A stretch of 64,000 bases of DNA, from NCBI GenBank assembly GCA_003213625.1, contig QCMT01000003.1:1-64000 (forward strand), written 5' to 3'. Shown piece by piece: positions 45,231 to 53,034 of the stretch. The notes beneath the pieces were generated by a model. It searched no databases. It was not told the DNA's origin and saw only the letters and a list, made by a program, of their open reading frames with translations. The translations under genes were made by a program, and so were the position numbers. Position 1 is the stretch's first letter; each line of letters begins with the position of its first letter. This DNA is from OCS155 cluster bacterium AG-422-J23. GTDB taxonomy: Bacteria > Actinomycetota > Acidimicrobiia > Actinomarinales > Actinomarinaceae.

Positions 45231-45638
45231 ATGAACGTAAAAACATTAAATGCAAAGATTGATGAATTTGTATCAAACACAATGAGTTTTTTAAACAATA
45301 TCCAAGTTTATCATTGGCAGACTCAGTCTTATTCAGAACATGAAGCATTGGGCGAATACTATGAAACTCTTACTCAGTTAAATGATAAGCTTGTCGAGTC
45401 ATGGCAGGGAAATCAAAATACCAGACTAAGATTTAGTGAAGGTCCTTACTCAATTGAAAACTATTTTTCAAAAGAAGAAACTAAAAATAAAATCGTTGAG
45501 TTTAAAGAACAGGTAACTACAATTTCAGGATTTGTATCTGAATTAAATGAGACAAACCAGTTTGATGATATTGAAAATATTCTTGAAGAAATATCAGAAG
45601 TAAATAGCCGAACTCTTTATCTTTTAAGTTTGAGTTAA
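45231..45638 (+). CDS. Dps/ferritin-like protein, DUF5856-like
   Basis: 135 residues, all-helical. The early block FLNNIQVYHWQTQSYSEHEALGEYYETLTQLNDKLVES has the His, Glu and Asp spacing of Dps-like helical bundles, closest to DUF5856 proteins, which I recall mainly from marine phages. Iron storage or DNA protection is possible but unproven. No capsid, portal or integrase gene is nearby, so this is a single gene and not a prophage remnant. Confidence 0.65.
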   Translation: MNVKTLNAKIDEFVSNTMSFLNNIQVYHWQTQSYSEHEALGEYYETLTQLNDKLVESWQGNQNTRLRFSEGPYSIENYFSKEETKNKIVEFKEQVTTISGFVSELNETNQFDDIENILEEISEVNSRTLYLLSLS

Positions 45639-45687
45639 TCCAATATCTGAATACTCTGTACTAGGAAAATAAATTAGAAAGTTACAA

Positions 45688-46053
45688 ATGAAAGTAGCCT
45701 ATGTTTTAAATACACCTAACGCTGCAAATTATAAAGTTGGAGAAATGATACTTCCTCAACTTGAAAGTGATAGTCACGGTGTTGATGTCGTAGGAATTTT
45801 CTTTTTTGATGATAATACAATGCTTCTTCAAAAAGGAAACCCTAAAGGTGAAAGACTTGCAAAAATCGCTGCAGAAAAAGGCATGCTCTTAATGATGTGT
45901 GACCAATGTGCAAATCAAAGAGGTCTAGCTTCTGAAAACAGCGATGGTGGTTATTCACCTGAAGGTACAGTTGATGGAGTAGCAGTTGGTTGTTTCCCAG
46001 ATCTCTATAGTGCATTATCAGGTAATATGCCTGATCAGGTCATTTCACTTTAA
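45688..46053 (+). CDS. DsrE-family protein, SaoD-like
   Basis: 121 residues. MKVAYVLNTPNAANYKVGEMILPQLE, VVGIFFFDDNTMLLQKGNPKGERLAKIAAEKGMLLMMCDQCANQRGL. The CDQC pair and the GNPxGERL segment resemble the DsrE-related SaoD proteins annotated in selenium-linked contexts; others in the DsrE fold carry persulfides. Direct evidence for a selenium role here is only that two selenoprotein genes share the window. A hairpin follows the stop. Confidence 0.7.
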   Translation: MKVAYVLNTPNAANYKVGEMILPQLESDSHGVDVVGIFFFDDNTMLLQKGNPKGERLAKIAAEKGMLLMMCDQCANQRGLASENSDGGYSPEGTVDGVAVGCFPDLYSALSGNMPDQVISL

Positions 46054-46106
46054 CCTAAGAATTACTTAAGACAAATTACCTCTAAAAACGCAAATTTGTC
46101 TAGGTT
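46052..46106. terminator. Imperfect long hairpin between convergent genes
   Basis: Outer arms AACCTA / AGGTT and inner perfect arms AGACAAATT / AATTTGTCT (46069-46077 and 46093-46101), followed by TTTT on the plus strand. Placed just after the DsrE-like stop and facing the SDR gene, it may terminate transcription from one or both sides. The rest of this 129-base gap shows nothing else. Confidence 0.5.
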
Positions 46107-46182
46107 TTAGATTATTGAAAACAAACAATTTTTTCACTCACTGAATTTAATGTATGAAAGAATTAATAGACTTTTGTTGTGA

Positions 46183-47031
46183 TTAAGCTTGTAGCCAGTC
46201 TTCAGGATTATCATCAACAAAAAAATCTGAAACTAAAGTTGCGTCTGGATCTACTGCATATTGATCAAAATCTGTGATACCTTCTTCTTCAAGAACATCT
46301 TGGTCTAAAAAGAAGTTTCCGGTGCATGATGATGAATCTCTCTTTAAGACAGCGTATGCAGCATCAGCATATATAGAAGGTTTTCTTGATCCTTTAACAA
46401 GTTCTGCCCCAATTACATTCCTTACAGCAGCTGTATCTAATGAAGTTCTTGGCCATAGACAATTTGATGCGATTCCAAATTTACCAAGTTCTTCTGCTAA
46501 TCCATGAGCTATTAATGTCATACCGTATTTTGCAGTTGTGTAAGCTAATGTCATTCCAAACCATTTTCTATCAAAGTTCAAAGGCGGGGAAAGTGTAAGG
46601 ATGTGTGGGTTTTTTCCATTTTTTAAATGAGGAATTGTTTTTTGACTTAACAAGAACGTCCCTCTTACATTAATTCCATGCATTAAGTCATATCTTTTCA
46701 TTGGAGTATTTACTGTATCAGTAAGATGAATGGCACTTGCATTATTTACACAAATATCTATTCCACCAAAGTTTTCAACAGCCTCATTGACGGCGCTTTC
46801 TACTTGTTCTTCAAATCTTATATCACAAACTATAGGCAAAGCTTTGCCACCAACTGACTCAATCTCTTCTGCGGCTGTATAAATTGTTCCTGGAAGCGTA
46901 GGATGAGGCTCAGTTGTTTTTGCGAGTATAGCAATGTTTGCTCCATCTTTACCAAGTGCTTTTGCTATTTCAAGGCCAACACCTCTTGACCCTCCACTCA
47001 TAATTATTGTTTTATCTTTAAAAAATGACAT
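46183..47031 (-). CDS. Short-chain dehydrogenase, HSDL2-like
   Basis: 282-residue SDR. Cofactor motif GGSRGVGLEIAKAL, a family insertion AKTTEPHPTLPGTIYTAAEEIESVGGKALPIVCDIR, NNASAIHL, and an active site with Ser in TLSPPLNF and YTTAKYG. The TEPHPTLPGTI block is typical of the HSDL2 group. It is three bases after aceB on the same strand, so it belongs to the glyoxylate operon. Substrate unknown. Confidence 0.88.
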   Translation of the reverse strand: MSFFKDKTIIMSGGSRGVGLEIAKALGKDGANIAILAKTTEPHPTLPGTIYTAAEEIESVGGKALPIVCDIRFEEQVESAVNEAVENFGGIDICVNNASAIHLTDTVNTPMKRYDLMHGINVRGTFLLSQKTIPHLKNGKNPHILTLSPPLNFDRKWFGMTLAYTTAKYGMTLIAHGLAEELGKFGIASNCLWPRTSLDTAAVRNVIGAELVKGSRKPSIYADAAYAVLKRDSSSCTGNFFLDQDVLEEEGITDFDQYAVDPDATLVSDFFVDDNPEDWLQA

Positions 47032-47034
47032 AAT

Positions 47035-48606
47035 CTAATCTATCAAATTATAAGCTGGTAATGTTAAAAATTCTTCAAAATCTTCATCAAAAATAAGATC
47101 GCTAAATAATGTTACCGCTTCACTTAGCATTTCTGAATTTTTTTGAATTTCTTTTATTTTATTTACTTCATCTTCGATTAGCTCGGTTACAAAACTTTTA
47201 TCAATACTTTTGTTTACGTCTGTTTTTGCTTCATTCTTAAGCCACTGCCATAATTGAGATCTAGAGATTTCAGCTGTTGCAGCATCCTCCATTAGATTAA
47301 ATAATGCAGCGGCTCCCTGTCCCAAAAGCCATGATTGAACATATAAGATACCAACACGTATATTAGTTCTAATACCTTCTTCGGTAATTGTTGCTCCAGG
47401 GATATTAAAATCTTGCAGCATGTCTTCAGATATAACTGGTTCATTGGGTATAAAATCAATTTGGTTTTCCTTAGCGCCTAAGGAATCTTTGAATACATCT
47501 TTACATACTTGTACTAAATCTGGATGTGCTACCCAAGAGCCATCAAAACCCATAGTTACTTCACGTTCTTTATCTTTTTTCACTTGATCTATAGCTTTTT
47601 CTGTAATTTCAGGATCTCTTCTATTTGGTATAAACGCAGACATACCCCCTATTGCATGAGCACCTCTTTTGTGACAGCTCTGTACAAGCAATTCAGTGTA
47701 TGCTTTCATAAATGGTACAGTCATGGTAATTTGTGATCTATCTGGAAAATTAATTTCTGGTAAGTCCCTATGTTTTTTGATCGCGCTAAAAATATAATCC
47801 CATCGGCCTGCATTCATTCCTAGAGAATGCTCTTTTAATGAGTAAAGAATCTCCTCAATTTCAAAAGATGCTGATATTGTCTCTAGGAGTACAGTTGCCC
47901 GCAAAGTTCCTATAGGCAAACTTAGTTCATCTTCAGAAAAAGAAAAGATATCATCCCAAAGTTGTGACTCTAAACTATTTTCAAGCTTTGGAATGTAAAA
48001 ATATGTACCTATCCCGTTTTCTAATCTCAATTTTGCATTGTGAAATGTATATAAAGCAAAATCTAAAAATGCTCCTGATACAGGGGCGCCATTATGTAAT
48101 ACATTTTTGTCATCAAGGTGTAGTCCTCTTGGCCTTACAAAGAGACTTGTGTTACTTTCTGGGCTTAAAGAGTATGTTTTCTCATTTTTTGGATCCACAA
48201 ATTCAAGGTCTCTAAGATTAGCATCAAGTAAATTGACTTGGCCATCCATAATATTTTTCCATGTAGGGGAAGTTGAATCTTCAAAATCTGCCATGAATAC
48301 ATCAGCTCCAGAATTCAATGCATTTATAATCATTTTTCTATCCACTGGTCCAGTAATTTCTACATTTCTATTTGCCACATCTGCTGGGGGTGCTGTAACC
48401 TTCCAATTGTCTTCTCTTATTTTTTTGTCTTTTGGGAAAGAAAGTCTTTTGCCAGATGAAATATCATTTTGCATTTTTACCCTATTTTTTAGAATTTCTT
48501 GACGGGTATTCTCAAAAGTTGAACAGACTTTTTCTAGAAAACTAATAGCTTCATCCGACAATATATTTTGATATTGACTTTTTTTTTCAGAATTAATATC
48601 GATCAT
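47035..48606 (-). CDS. aceB: Malate synthase A
   Basis: Condenses glyoxylate with acetyl-CoA to malate. 523 residues, the AceB (A) form. Motifs: FMADFEDSTSPTWKN (catalytic/metal region), SLFVRPRGLHLDDK, GAHAIGGMSAFIPNRRDPE and MGFDGSWVAHPDLV. Its start shares one base with the aceA stop (TAATG), so the two shunt enzymes are co-translated. Confidence 0.96.
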   Translation of the reverse strand: MIDINSEKKSQYQNILSDEAISFLEKVCSTFENTRQEILKNRVKMQNDISSGKRLSFPKDKKIREDNWKVTAPPADVANRNVEITGPVDRKMIINALNSGADVFMADFEDSTSPTWKNIMDGQVNLLDANLRDLEFVDPKNEKTYSLSPESNTSLFVRPRGLHLDDKNVLHNGAPVSGAFLDFALYTFHNAKLRLENGIGTYFYIPKLENSLESQLWDDIFSFSEDELSLPIGTLRATVLLETISASFEIEEILYSLKEHSLGMNAGRWDYIFSAIKKHRDLPEINFPDRSQITMTVPFMKAYTELLVQSCHKRGAHAIGGMSAFIPNRRDPEITEKAIDQVKKDKEREVTMGFDGSWVAHPDLVQVCKDVFKDSLGAKENQIDFIPNEPVISEDMLQDFNIPGATITEEGIRTNIRVGILYVQSWLLGQGAAALFNLMEDAATAEISRSQLWQWLKNEAKTDVNKSIDKSFVTELIEDEVNKIKEIQKNSEMLSEAVTLFSDLIFDEDFEEFLTLPAYNLID

Positions 48607-49892
48607 TAAAACTGTTCTTCTTCAGTGGACCCCTCTAGTGCTAATGTTGAGGCATCTCCTCCAGAAATAATTGTTGATACTTTATCAAAATAACCAGCTC
48701 CAACCTCTCTCTGGTGTTTTACTGACGTAAACCCTTTTTCTTCAAGTGAGAATTCTTTCTCCTGAAGCTCTACATAAGATGACATATTTCCACCTTTGTA
48801 ATTTGAAGCTAGTTCAAACATTGATGTGTTTAAGGCATGAAACCCTGCCAATGTGATGAACTGAAATTTGTAACCAAATGAATTTAATTGCTCTTGAAAT
48901 GTTTCTATTTCTTTTTCATTTAAAGAGGCCTTCCAATTAAAAGATGGAGAACAATTATAAGCCATAAGCTTGTTTGGATACTTCTCATGAATTGCATCTG
49001 CAAAATCCTTTGCAAAACCGAGGTCAGGTTTTCCAGTTTCACACCAAACCAAATCAGAATAAGGAGCATAAGAAAGTGCTCTTGAGATAGCTGCATCTGG
49101 ACCATTATTTACTCTGTAAAATCCTTCTGCTGTTCTTTCTCCAGTAACAAACTCTGCATCAATTTCATCGATGTCACTTGTTAGTAAATTTGCACCTAAA
49201 GCATCAGTTCTTGCGATGATTACAAGTGGAATACCAAGAGTATCGGCTGCTAGTCTAGCAGATGTTAATGTTCGAATATGCTGACTAGTAGGGACTAAAA
49301 CTTTTCCACCCATATGTCCACATTTTTTTTCTGCGGCAAGCTGATCTTCAAAATGAACCGCAGCAACACCAGCTTCAATGAATTTTTTAGTAAGTTCAAA
49401 TACATTTAATGCTCCACCAAAACCTGCTTCTCCATCTGCAACAATTGGAACAATATAATTTGTAGAATCGATACCGTCAGTTTTATCAACTTGCTCAGCT
49501 CTTAATAAAGCATTATTTATTTTTTTGGCAAGATTGGGTGCACTATTGCTTGGATATAATGATTGATCAGGGTAAGTTGTATCTCCAAGGTTAGAGTCAG
49601 CTGCAACTTGCCAACCACTTAAATAGATTGCTTCAAGCCCAGCCTTTGCCATCTGCACTGCCTGATTGCCTGATAATGCCCCTAGAGCTGAAACCCACTC
49701 ATCTTTACGGTTGATTAAGTTCCATAAATTTGTCGAACCATTTTGAGACAGGGAATACTCAATTTGAATGGAATTTCTTAACGAAACAACATCTTCAGCA
49801 GAAAAGTTACGCTTTGTATCTTTCCACCTAGGGTTTGTTTCCCATTCTTCACTCAGTAAAGAGGGATCTAAATGATTTTTATTCTCCATCAT
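48606..49892 (-). CDS. aceA: Isocitrate lyase
   Basis: Splits isocitrate to glyoxylate and succinate. 428 residues from ATG 49892, the same length as Mycobacterium tuberculosis Icl1, to which it aligns throughout. NPRWKD near the N-terminus, [12 protein letters not shown], catalytic loop [30 protein letters not shown], and the C-terminal [11 protein letters not shown]...[11 protein letters not shown], which closes on the active site. Starts within the last bases of the small acidic ORF, indicating coupling. An ATG three bases further on (49889) is an alternative. Confidence 0.97.
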   Translation of the reverse strand: MMENKNHLDPSLLSEEWETNPRWKDTKRNFSAEDVVSLRNSIQIEYSLSQNGSTNLWNLINRKDEWVSALGALSGNQAVQMAKAGLEAIYLSGWQVAADSNLGDTTYPDQSLYPSNSAPNLAKKINNALLRAEQVDKTDGIDSTNYIVPIVADGEAGFGGALNVFELTKKFIEAGVAAVHFEDQLAAEKKCGHMGGKVLVPTSQHIRTLTSARLAADTLGIPLVIIARTDALGANLLTSDIDEIDAEFVTGERTAEGFYRVNNGPDAAISRALSYAPYSDLVWCETGKPDLGFAKDFADAIHEKYPNKLMAYNCSPSFNWKASLNEKEIETFQEQLNSFGYKFQFITLAGFHALNTSMFELASNYKGGNMSSYVELQEKEFSLEEKGFTSVKHQREVGAGYFDKVSTIISGGDASTLALEGSTEEEQF

Positions 49893-50103
49893 AAAAACTT
49901 TCGTAAATGTCATCTTTTGTTTGTTTTAATTTTTTTGCAACATTTCGATAAGTTTGTACAATTCCTATTTTTTTCAAAAAGTTGTAAGGAGCCCTAAAAA
50001 TTTTATCTTCAAAAGAAAGAAAATTATTCACAAATTTTGAAGAATTCTTTTCATCGTCTTTTTCGTAATATTCTTCATCATAAAATGTATTTTCGTCAAT
50101 CAT
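49879..50103 (-). CDS. Small acidic protein leading the glyoxylate operon
   Basis: 74 residues, no family recognised. N-terminal third is acidic ([17 protein letters not shown]), the middle is hydrophobic/basic ([31 protein letters not shown]), and it ends in YESFYDGE. No clear membrane helix. GAAAGGAAAAA precedes its ATG, directly after the terminator hairpin. Its stop overlaps the aceA start by 14 bases. Could be a regulatory leader peptide or a small partner protein; unclear. Confidence 0.65.
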   Translation of the reverse strand: MIDENTFYDEEYYEKDDEKNSSKFVNNFLSFEDKIFRAPYNFLKKIGIVQTYRNVAKKLKQTKDDIYESFYDGE

Positions 50104-50217
50104 TTTTTTCCTTTCAAAAAAAATCCGGGCTATTTGCCCGGTCCATCAAACGCATAAGACAGGGCTGATTATGTATAAATCACCACTACTTTTGACGCGT
50201 TTAAATTTTGCATGAAA
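50104..50217 (-). promoter_or_regulatory. Structured leader (riboswitch- or attenuator-like) of glyoxylate operon
   Basis: Minus-strand leader following a TATATT -10-like element at about 50223-50228. P1 pairs AAACGC (plus 50148-50153) with GCGTTT (50197-50202). Inside, a second hairpin, GGTGATT with AATCAGCC, has a 1-base bulge. An alternative pairing exists, CATCAAA (50144-50150) with TTTGACG (50191-50197), exclusive with P1. A perfect intrinsic terminator follows at 50125-50141. No known riboswitch class was recognised. Confidence 0.6.
50116..50141 (-). terminator. Rho-independent terminator at the end of the leader
   Basis: On the minus strand CCGGGC, loop AAATA, GCCCGG, then A and eight Ts: a near-perfect intrinsic terminator. 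It ends only 12 bases before the ATG of the small acidic ORF, so it can only serve as a conditional terminator for the ace operon or as the end of the cytochrome oxidase transcript read through from upstream. Confidence 0.88.
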
Positions 50218-50264
50218 ACAATATAGCATTCATTCAAAAATAATGTATTCGATTTTTGTTAAAT

Positions 50265-51356
50265 TTAATTCTGACTCGCAGCCACACTAGCAATTATTAC
50301 AGTTAGTGTGATAACCCCCGCTGCAGCAATAAGCACTTCGTTTCTAGTAATTTTAATCTTTGGCGCAGAACTCATCACCGAAGCAAATAGTAAAATTGCC
50401 GCAGATATTATAAGAGCAAATAAAGGTGCATAATCGTGAAAATTAATAAATACTTGAGAAATTAAAACTGATATTACACCACCAAATAAAATTGCCCCCA
50501 ATGGAATTACAATAGATCCAGTCACTCTATTTCTAATTACATTTGCCTCTTTCAGCTCATATATGTCCAAACCTTTAGGTATGCCAAGGACGATCACGAT
50601 TGAAGCAATTATTGCTTGAGAGACAGTTGAAAACAATACAATCCTCCAAAAAGATCCAATTACTGGAATTAGATAGGTCGTAACGTCGTCTTCAAGTATT
50701 GCTTCAATTGTTACCCCAATATCTGAAGTTATTACAAATCCAATTGAAGAACCAAACATTAAACCAAGGCCAACTCCAAGAAATAACGACTCCTTATCAT
50801 TTGTAAGAATTCCAAAACCTTCATAATTTTTTTCTAGAATTTTTTTTAAGTTTATTGAACTTATTACAGCAAAAAAAGTTGTAGTTAAAGCAATATTTAA
50901 AATGTATTGAGTAGGGGTATAGTTTGCAATTAAATTTAGAGTTTCAGACTCAAGAATTAGACCTTCATAAAGATATGAACTTACAATAAACGCCTGAATA
51001 AATCCAGCAACGATTCCATAAACTGCTCCATACTGTATTGCTCTAAAGATTTTGACTGAGAGTTGCGCTGGTGGGGAAATATCTTCATCAACATAACTAA
51101 GCACTGTTTCTACTGGAGCCTCTTCTACAACCGTTTCTACTGGAGCCTCTTCTACAACCGTTTCTGCTGGAGCCTCTTCTACAATCGTTTCTACTGGAGC
51201 AGAACTTACCACAGGAGCTTCTCCACTGGACCAGCTTGCGAGAATTGCGTTAACATCGACGCCATTTGCTTGTGCTCTAGCTTGAGCTGAACGTGAAACC
51301 AATTCTTGAGGTACACCTGTATCTGTACTTATTTGTTCTACTAATTTTTCATCCAT
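50265..51356 (-). CDS. Seven-helix membrane protein with N-terminal small helical domain and acidic repeats
   Basis: 363 residues. Residues 1-45 (EKLVEQISTDTGVPQELVSRSAQARAQANGVDVNAILASW) form a compact helical, E3-binding/SAP-like module. Then four copies of an APVETVVEE unit make a rigid acidic linker (about 48-86). From residue 105 come about seven hydrophobic segments with short loops and no recognised motif. It ends the cytochrome oxidase gene run, 16 bases after ctaG, so a role in oxidase assembly or stability is a guess from position only. Confidence 0.65.
   Translation of the reverse strand: MDEKLVEQISTDTGVPQELVSRSAQARAQANGVDVNAILASWSSGEAPVVSSAPVETIVEEAPAETVVEEAPVETVVEEAPVETVLSYVDEDISPPAQLSVKIFRAIQYGAVYGIVAGFIQAFIVSSYLYEGLILESETLNLIANYTPTQYILNIALTTTFFAVISSINLKKILEKNYEGFGILTNDKESLFLGVGLGLMFGSSIGFVITSDIGVTIEAILEDDVTTYLIPVIGSFWRIVLFSTVSQAIIASIVIVLGIPKGLDIYELKEANVIRNRVTGSIVIPLGAILFGGVISVLISQVFINFHDYAPLFALIISAAILLFASVMSSAPKIKITRNEVLIAAAGVITLTVIIASVAASQN
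51106..51201 (-). repeat. 27-base tandem repeat, 3.5 copies
   Basis: Unit GTTTCTACTGGAGCCTCTTC plus TACAACC (27 bases, plus strand) at 51106, 51133 and 51160, and a partial fourth from 51187. Copies differ by single bases (ACT/GCT, ACC/ATC). It encodes the APVETVVEE linker in frame, so copy number changes would only lengthen or shorten the linker. Confidence 0.9.
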
Positions 51357-51372
51357 GGGATTTATTTAAATT

Positions 51373-52149
51373 TTAGTCTGATGAGACACTTCTAACCACG
51401 TCATCAAAAGTTTTTTCTGTTTTGTACCATCTCATCCAGATTGATAATATTGATACCCAAAGAATTATTCCCCCACCTAATTTCAAAATTAATCCACCAA
51501 GTACCTGATCATTCAAAGTTGAAATATTAAATATGTTATCAATACCTACATATGCTGAATATAGAGGTTCGGTACCAAATGCTAAGAAACTCGCAGGCAC
51601 TGTCGGCAATAATGATTGTAAGAATAGGTATCCTATGCTTGCGGCTGAACTTAACCTTTTTACTTCATCGCTGAAACCAATAACTGGCACCCACATGTTA
51701 AGTGATACAAGCAACATTATTGAATGCACAAAAAAATGAAATATATGATTAGTGACCATCAAGTTAACAACTGTACTCCAATGCATTCCAACCATTACAA
51801 AATTAAATAAAAAGAATGCGACTACAGGCTTACTAGTGACTTTAAGTAGATTTATAAAAGGTTGTATTGATATTAATTTCTTCTGTGAACTGTGTAGTCC
51901 AAGAAGCAGCAATGGGGGTGACACAAGTGCTAGTACAAGATGCTCAACAGAATGAACGGAAAATAGATACTTTTCTCCAATATCATGTATTGGCCAGTCT
52001 GTAAAGATCCAGAGAATAAACAAACCAGAATACCAAAATTTTCTTTTTGGTTTTTTTAATTCATTGTTATCTGTTGTATATTCAAAAAATATAACTAACG
52101 AGATAATAAGTGCCCATACGTCAAAATGTGGATGCCATTCAAGACTCAT
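51373..52149 (-). CDS. ctaG: Cytochrome c oxidase assembly protein CtaG (caa3 type)
   Basis: 258 residues, about seven hydrophobic segments. Family signs: HPHFDVWALIISLVIFF, WIFTDWPIHDIGEKYLFSVHSVEHLV, HFFVHSIMLLVSLNMWVPVIG, and GAGG-like C-terminus. It assists CuB insertion in subunit I in related caa3 systems. It is one base downstream of the subunit IV gene, completing the oxidase operon. Confidence 0.92.
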   Translation of the reverse strand: MSLEWHPHFDVWALIISLVIFFEYTTDNNELKKPKRKFWYSGLFILWIFTDWPIHDIGEKYLFSVHSVEHLVLALVSPPLLLLGLHSSQKKLISIQPFINLLKVTSKPVVAFFLFNFVMVGMHWSTVVNLMVTNHIFHFFVHSIMLLVSLNMWVPVIGFSDEVKRLSSAASIGYLFLQSLLPTVPASFLAFGTEPLYSAYVGIDNIFNISTLNDQVLGGLILKLGGGIILWVSILSIWMRWYKTEKTFDDVVRSVSSD

Positions 52150-52150
52150 A

Positions 52151-52450
52151 TTAAAAGAAATTACCTACAGCTCGCTCAATCATTACAATTGCAAATAATA
52201 TCAAAGCAAGAATCATTCCGCCTGCGAAAAACTTATTTACCAAACTATTTTCATATCTTAAGTGCATAAACCAACCGACTACAATTACAAACTTGCCAAC
52301 GGCTAAAATAATCAATAATGGTGGTGCGAAAGCACCTACAATATCTTCTGTGTAATATAGTGCAACCTCTATTGCTGTTAGTATTGCTAATACAATTGCA
52401 ATTTGAACATATTTTGTTGGACTAGGGTGTTCTCTATGTGTTTCTGACAT
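52151..52450 (-). CDS. ctaF: Cytochrome c oxidase subunit IV
   Basis: 99 residues from ATG 52450, which shares one base with the ctaE stop (TAATG). Three helices: VQIAIVLAILTAIEVALYY, PLLIILAVGKFVIVVGWFMHLRYE (the family motif) and GGMILALILFAIVMI. Matches the prokaryotic subunit IV/CyoD family that stabilises the catalytic core. A longer reading from 52486 lies in ctaE. Confidence 0.9.
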   Translation of the reverse strand: MSETHREHPSPTKYVQIAIVLAILTAIEVALYYTEDIVGAFAPPLLIILAVGKFVIVVGWFMHLRYENSLVNKFFAGGMILALILFAIVMIERAVGNFF

Positions 52451-53034
52451 TAGATAAGATAGACTACCGTAAACAATACAATCCAAACAATGTCAACAAA
52501 GTGCCAATAAAGTGCAATAAATTCAAGATTCATACCTTCATTTAAAGATAAGCCTTTTTGTCTCTGGCCAATACCCCACAAAGCCAACAACAAAACAACA
52601 CCAATAAATACATGAAGCCCATGGAAGCCAGTTAAAACATAAAAAGTTGAACTGAAGATGTTGGTTGATAGTTCAAAACCCTTATGGTAAAACTCTGTAA
52701 ACTCATAAATCTGGCCAGCTAAAAAAACAGCACCAAGCATAGCCGTTGCAAGCAACCAAACTCTTGTTTTTTCTTGATCATTAGTTTCAAGCGCATTGTG
52801 CGCAAGTACCATTGTTAATGAGCTCATTAACAAGACGAAAGAACTAACAGATGTAAATGGAATATCATAAACATCAGTTAGTTTGATGCCTGGAAAATCC
52901 CTTCCTTTAAAGATTAAAAAAGTCGTGATTAAAGTTCCAAAAAATAAGATTTCTGTAGATAGAAATATCCAAAACCCTAATTTTCTTGTTTCAACTCCAG
53001 TTGGCTCATGAGGATAAGTATGGGCATCACTCAT
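52450..53034 (-). CDS. ctaE: Cytochrome c oxidase subunit III
   Basis: 194 residues, five helices. LGFWIFLSTEILFFGTLITTFLIFKGR, the conserved Glu in GQIYEFTEFYHKGF, TGFHGLHVFIGVVLL and ALYWHFVDIVWIVLFTVVYL are diagnostic. Starts within ctaD (8-base overlap ATGAGTGA) and is followed by ctaF. Confidence 0.95.
   Translation of the reverse strand: MSDAHTYPHEPTGVETRKLGFWIFLSTEILFFGTLITTFLIFKGRDFPGIKLTDVYDIPFTSVSSFVLLMSSLTMVLAHNALETNDQEKTRVWLLATAMLGAVFLAGQIYEFTEFYHKGFELSTNIFSSTFYVLTGFHGLHVFIGVVLLLALWGIGQRQKGLSLNEGMNLEFIALYWHFVDIVWIVLFTVVYLI

Noticed and set aside
45231-46053. Prophage or genomic island around the DUF5856-like gene
   Set aside because: No integrase, att repeats, tRNA or phage structural genes; flanking genes are housekeeping.
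46054-46182. tRNA or other RNA gene in the gap before the SDR gene
   Set aside because: The hairpin there lacks cloverleaf arms and a T-loop; it fits a convergent terminator better.
51063-51290. Plus-strand 75-residue ORF with repeated FYWSLFYNR units
   Set aside because: The repeat is simply the complementary reading of the in-frame tandem repeat in the minus-strand gene.
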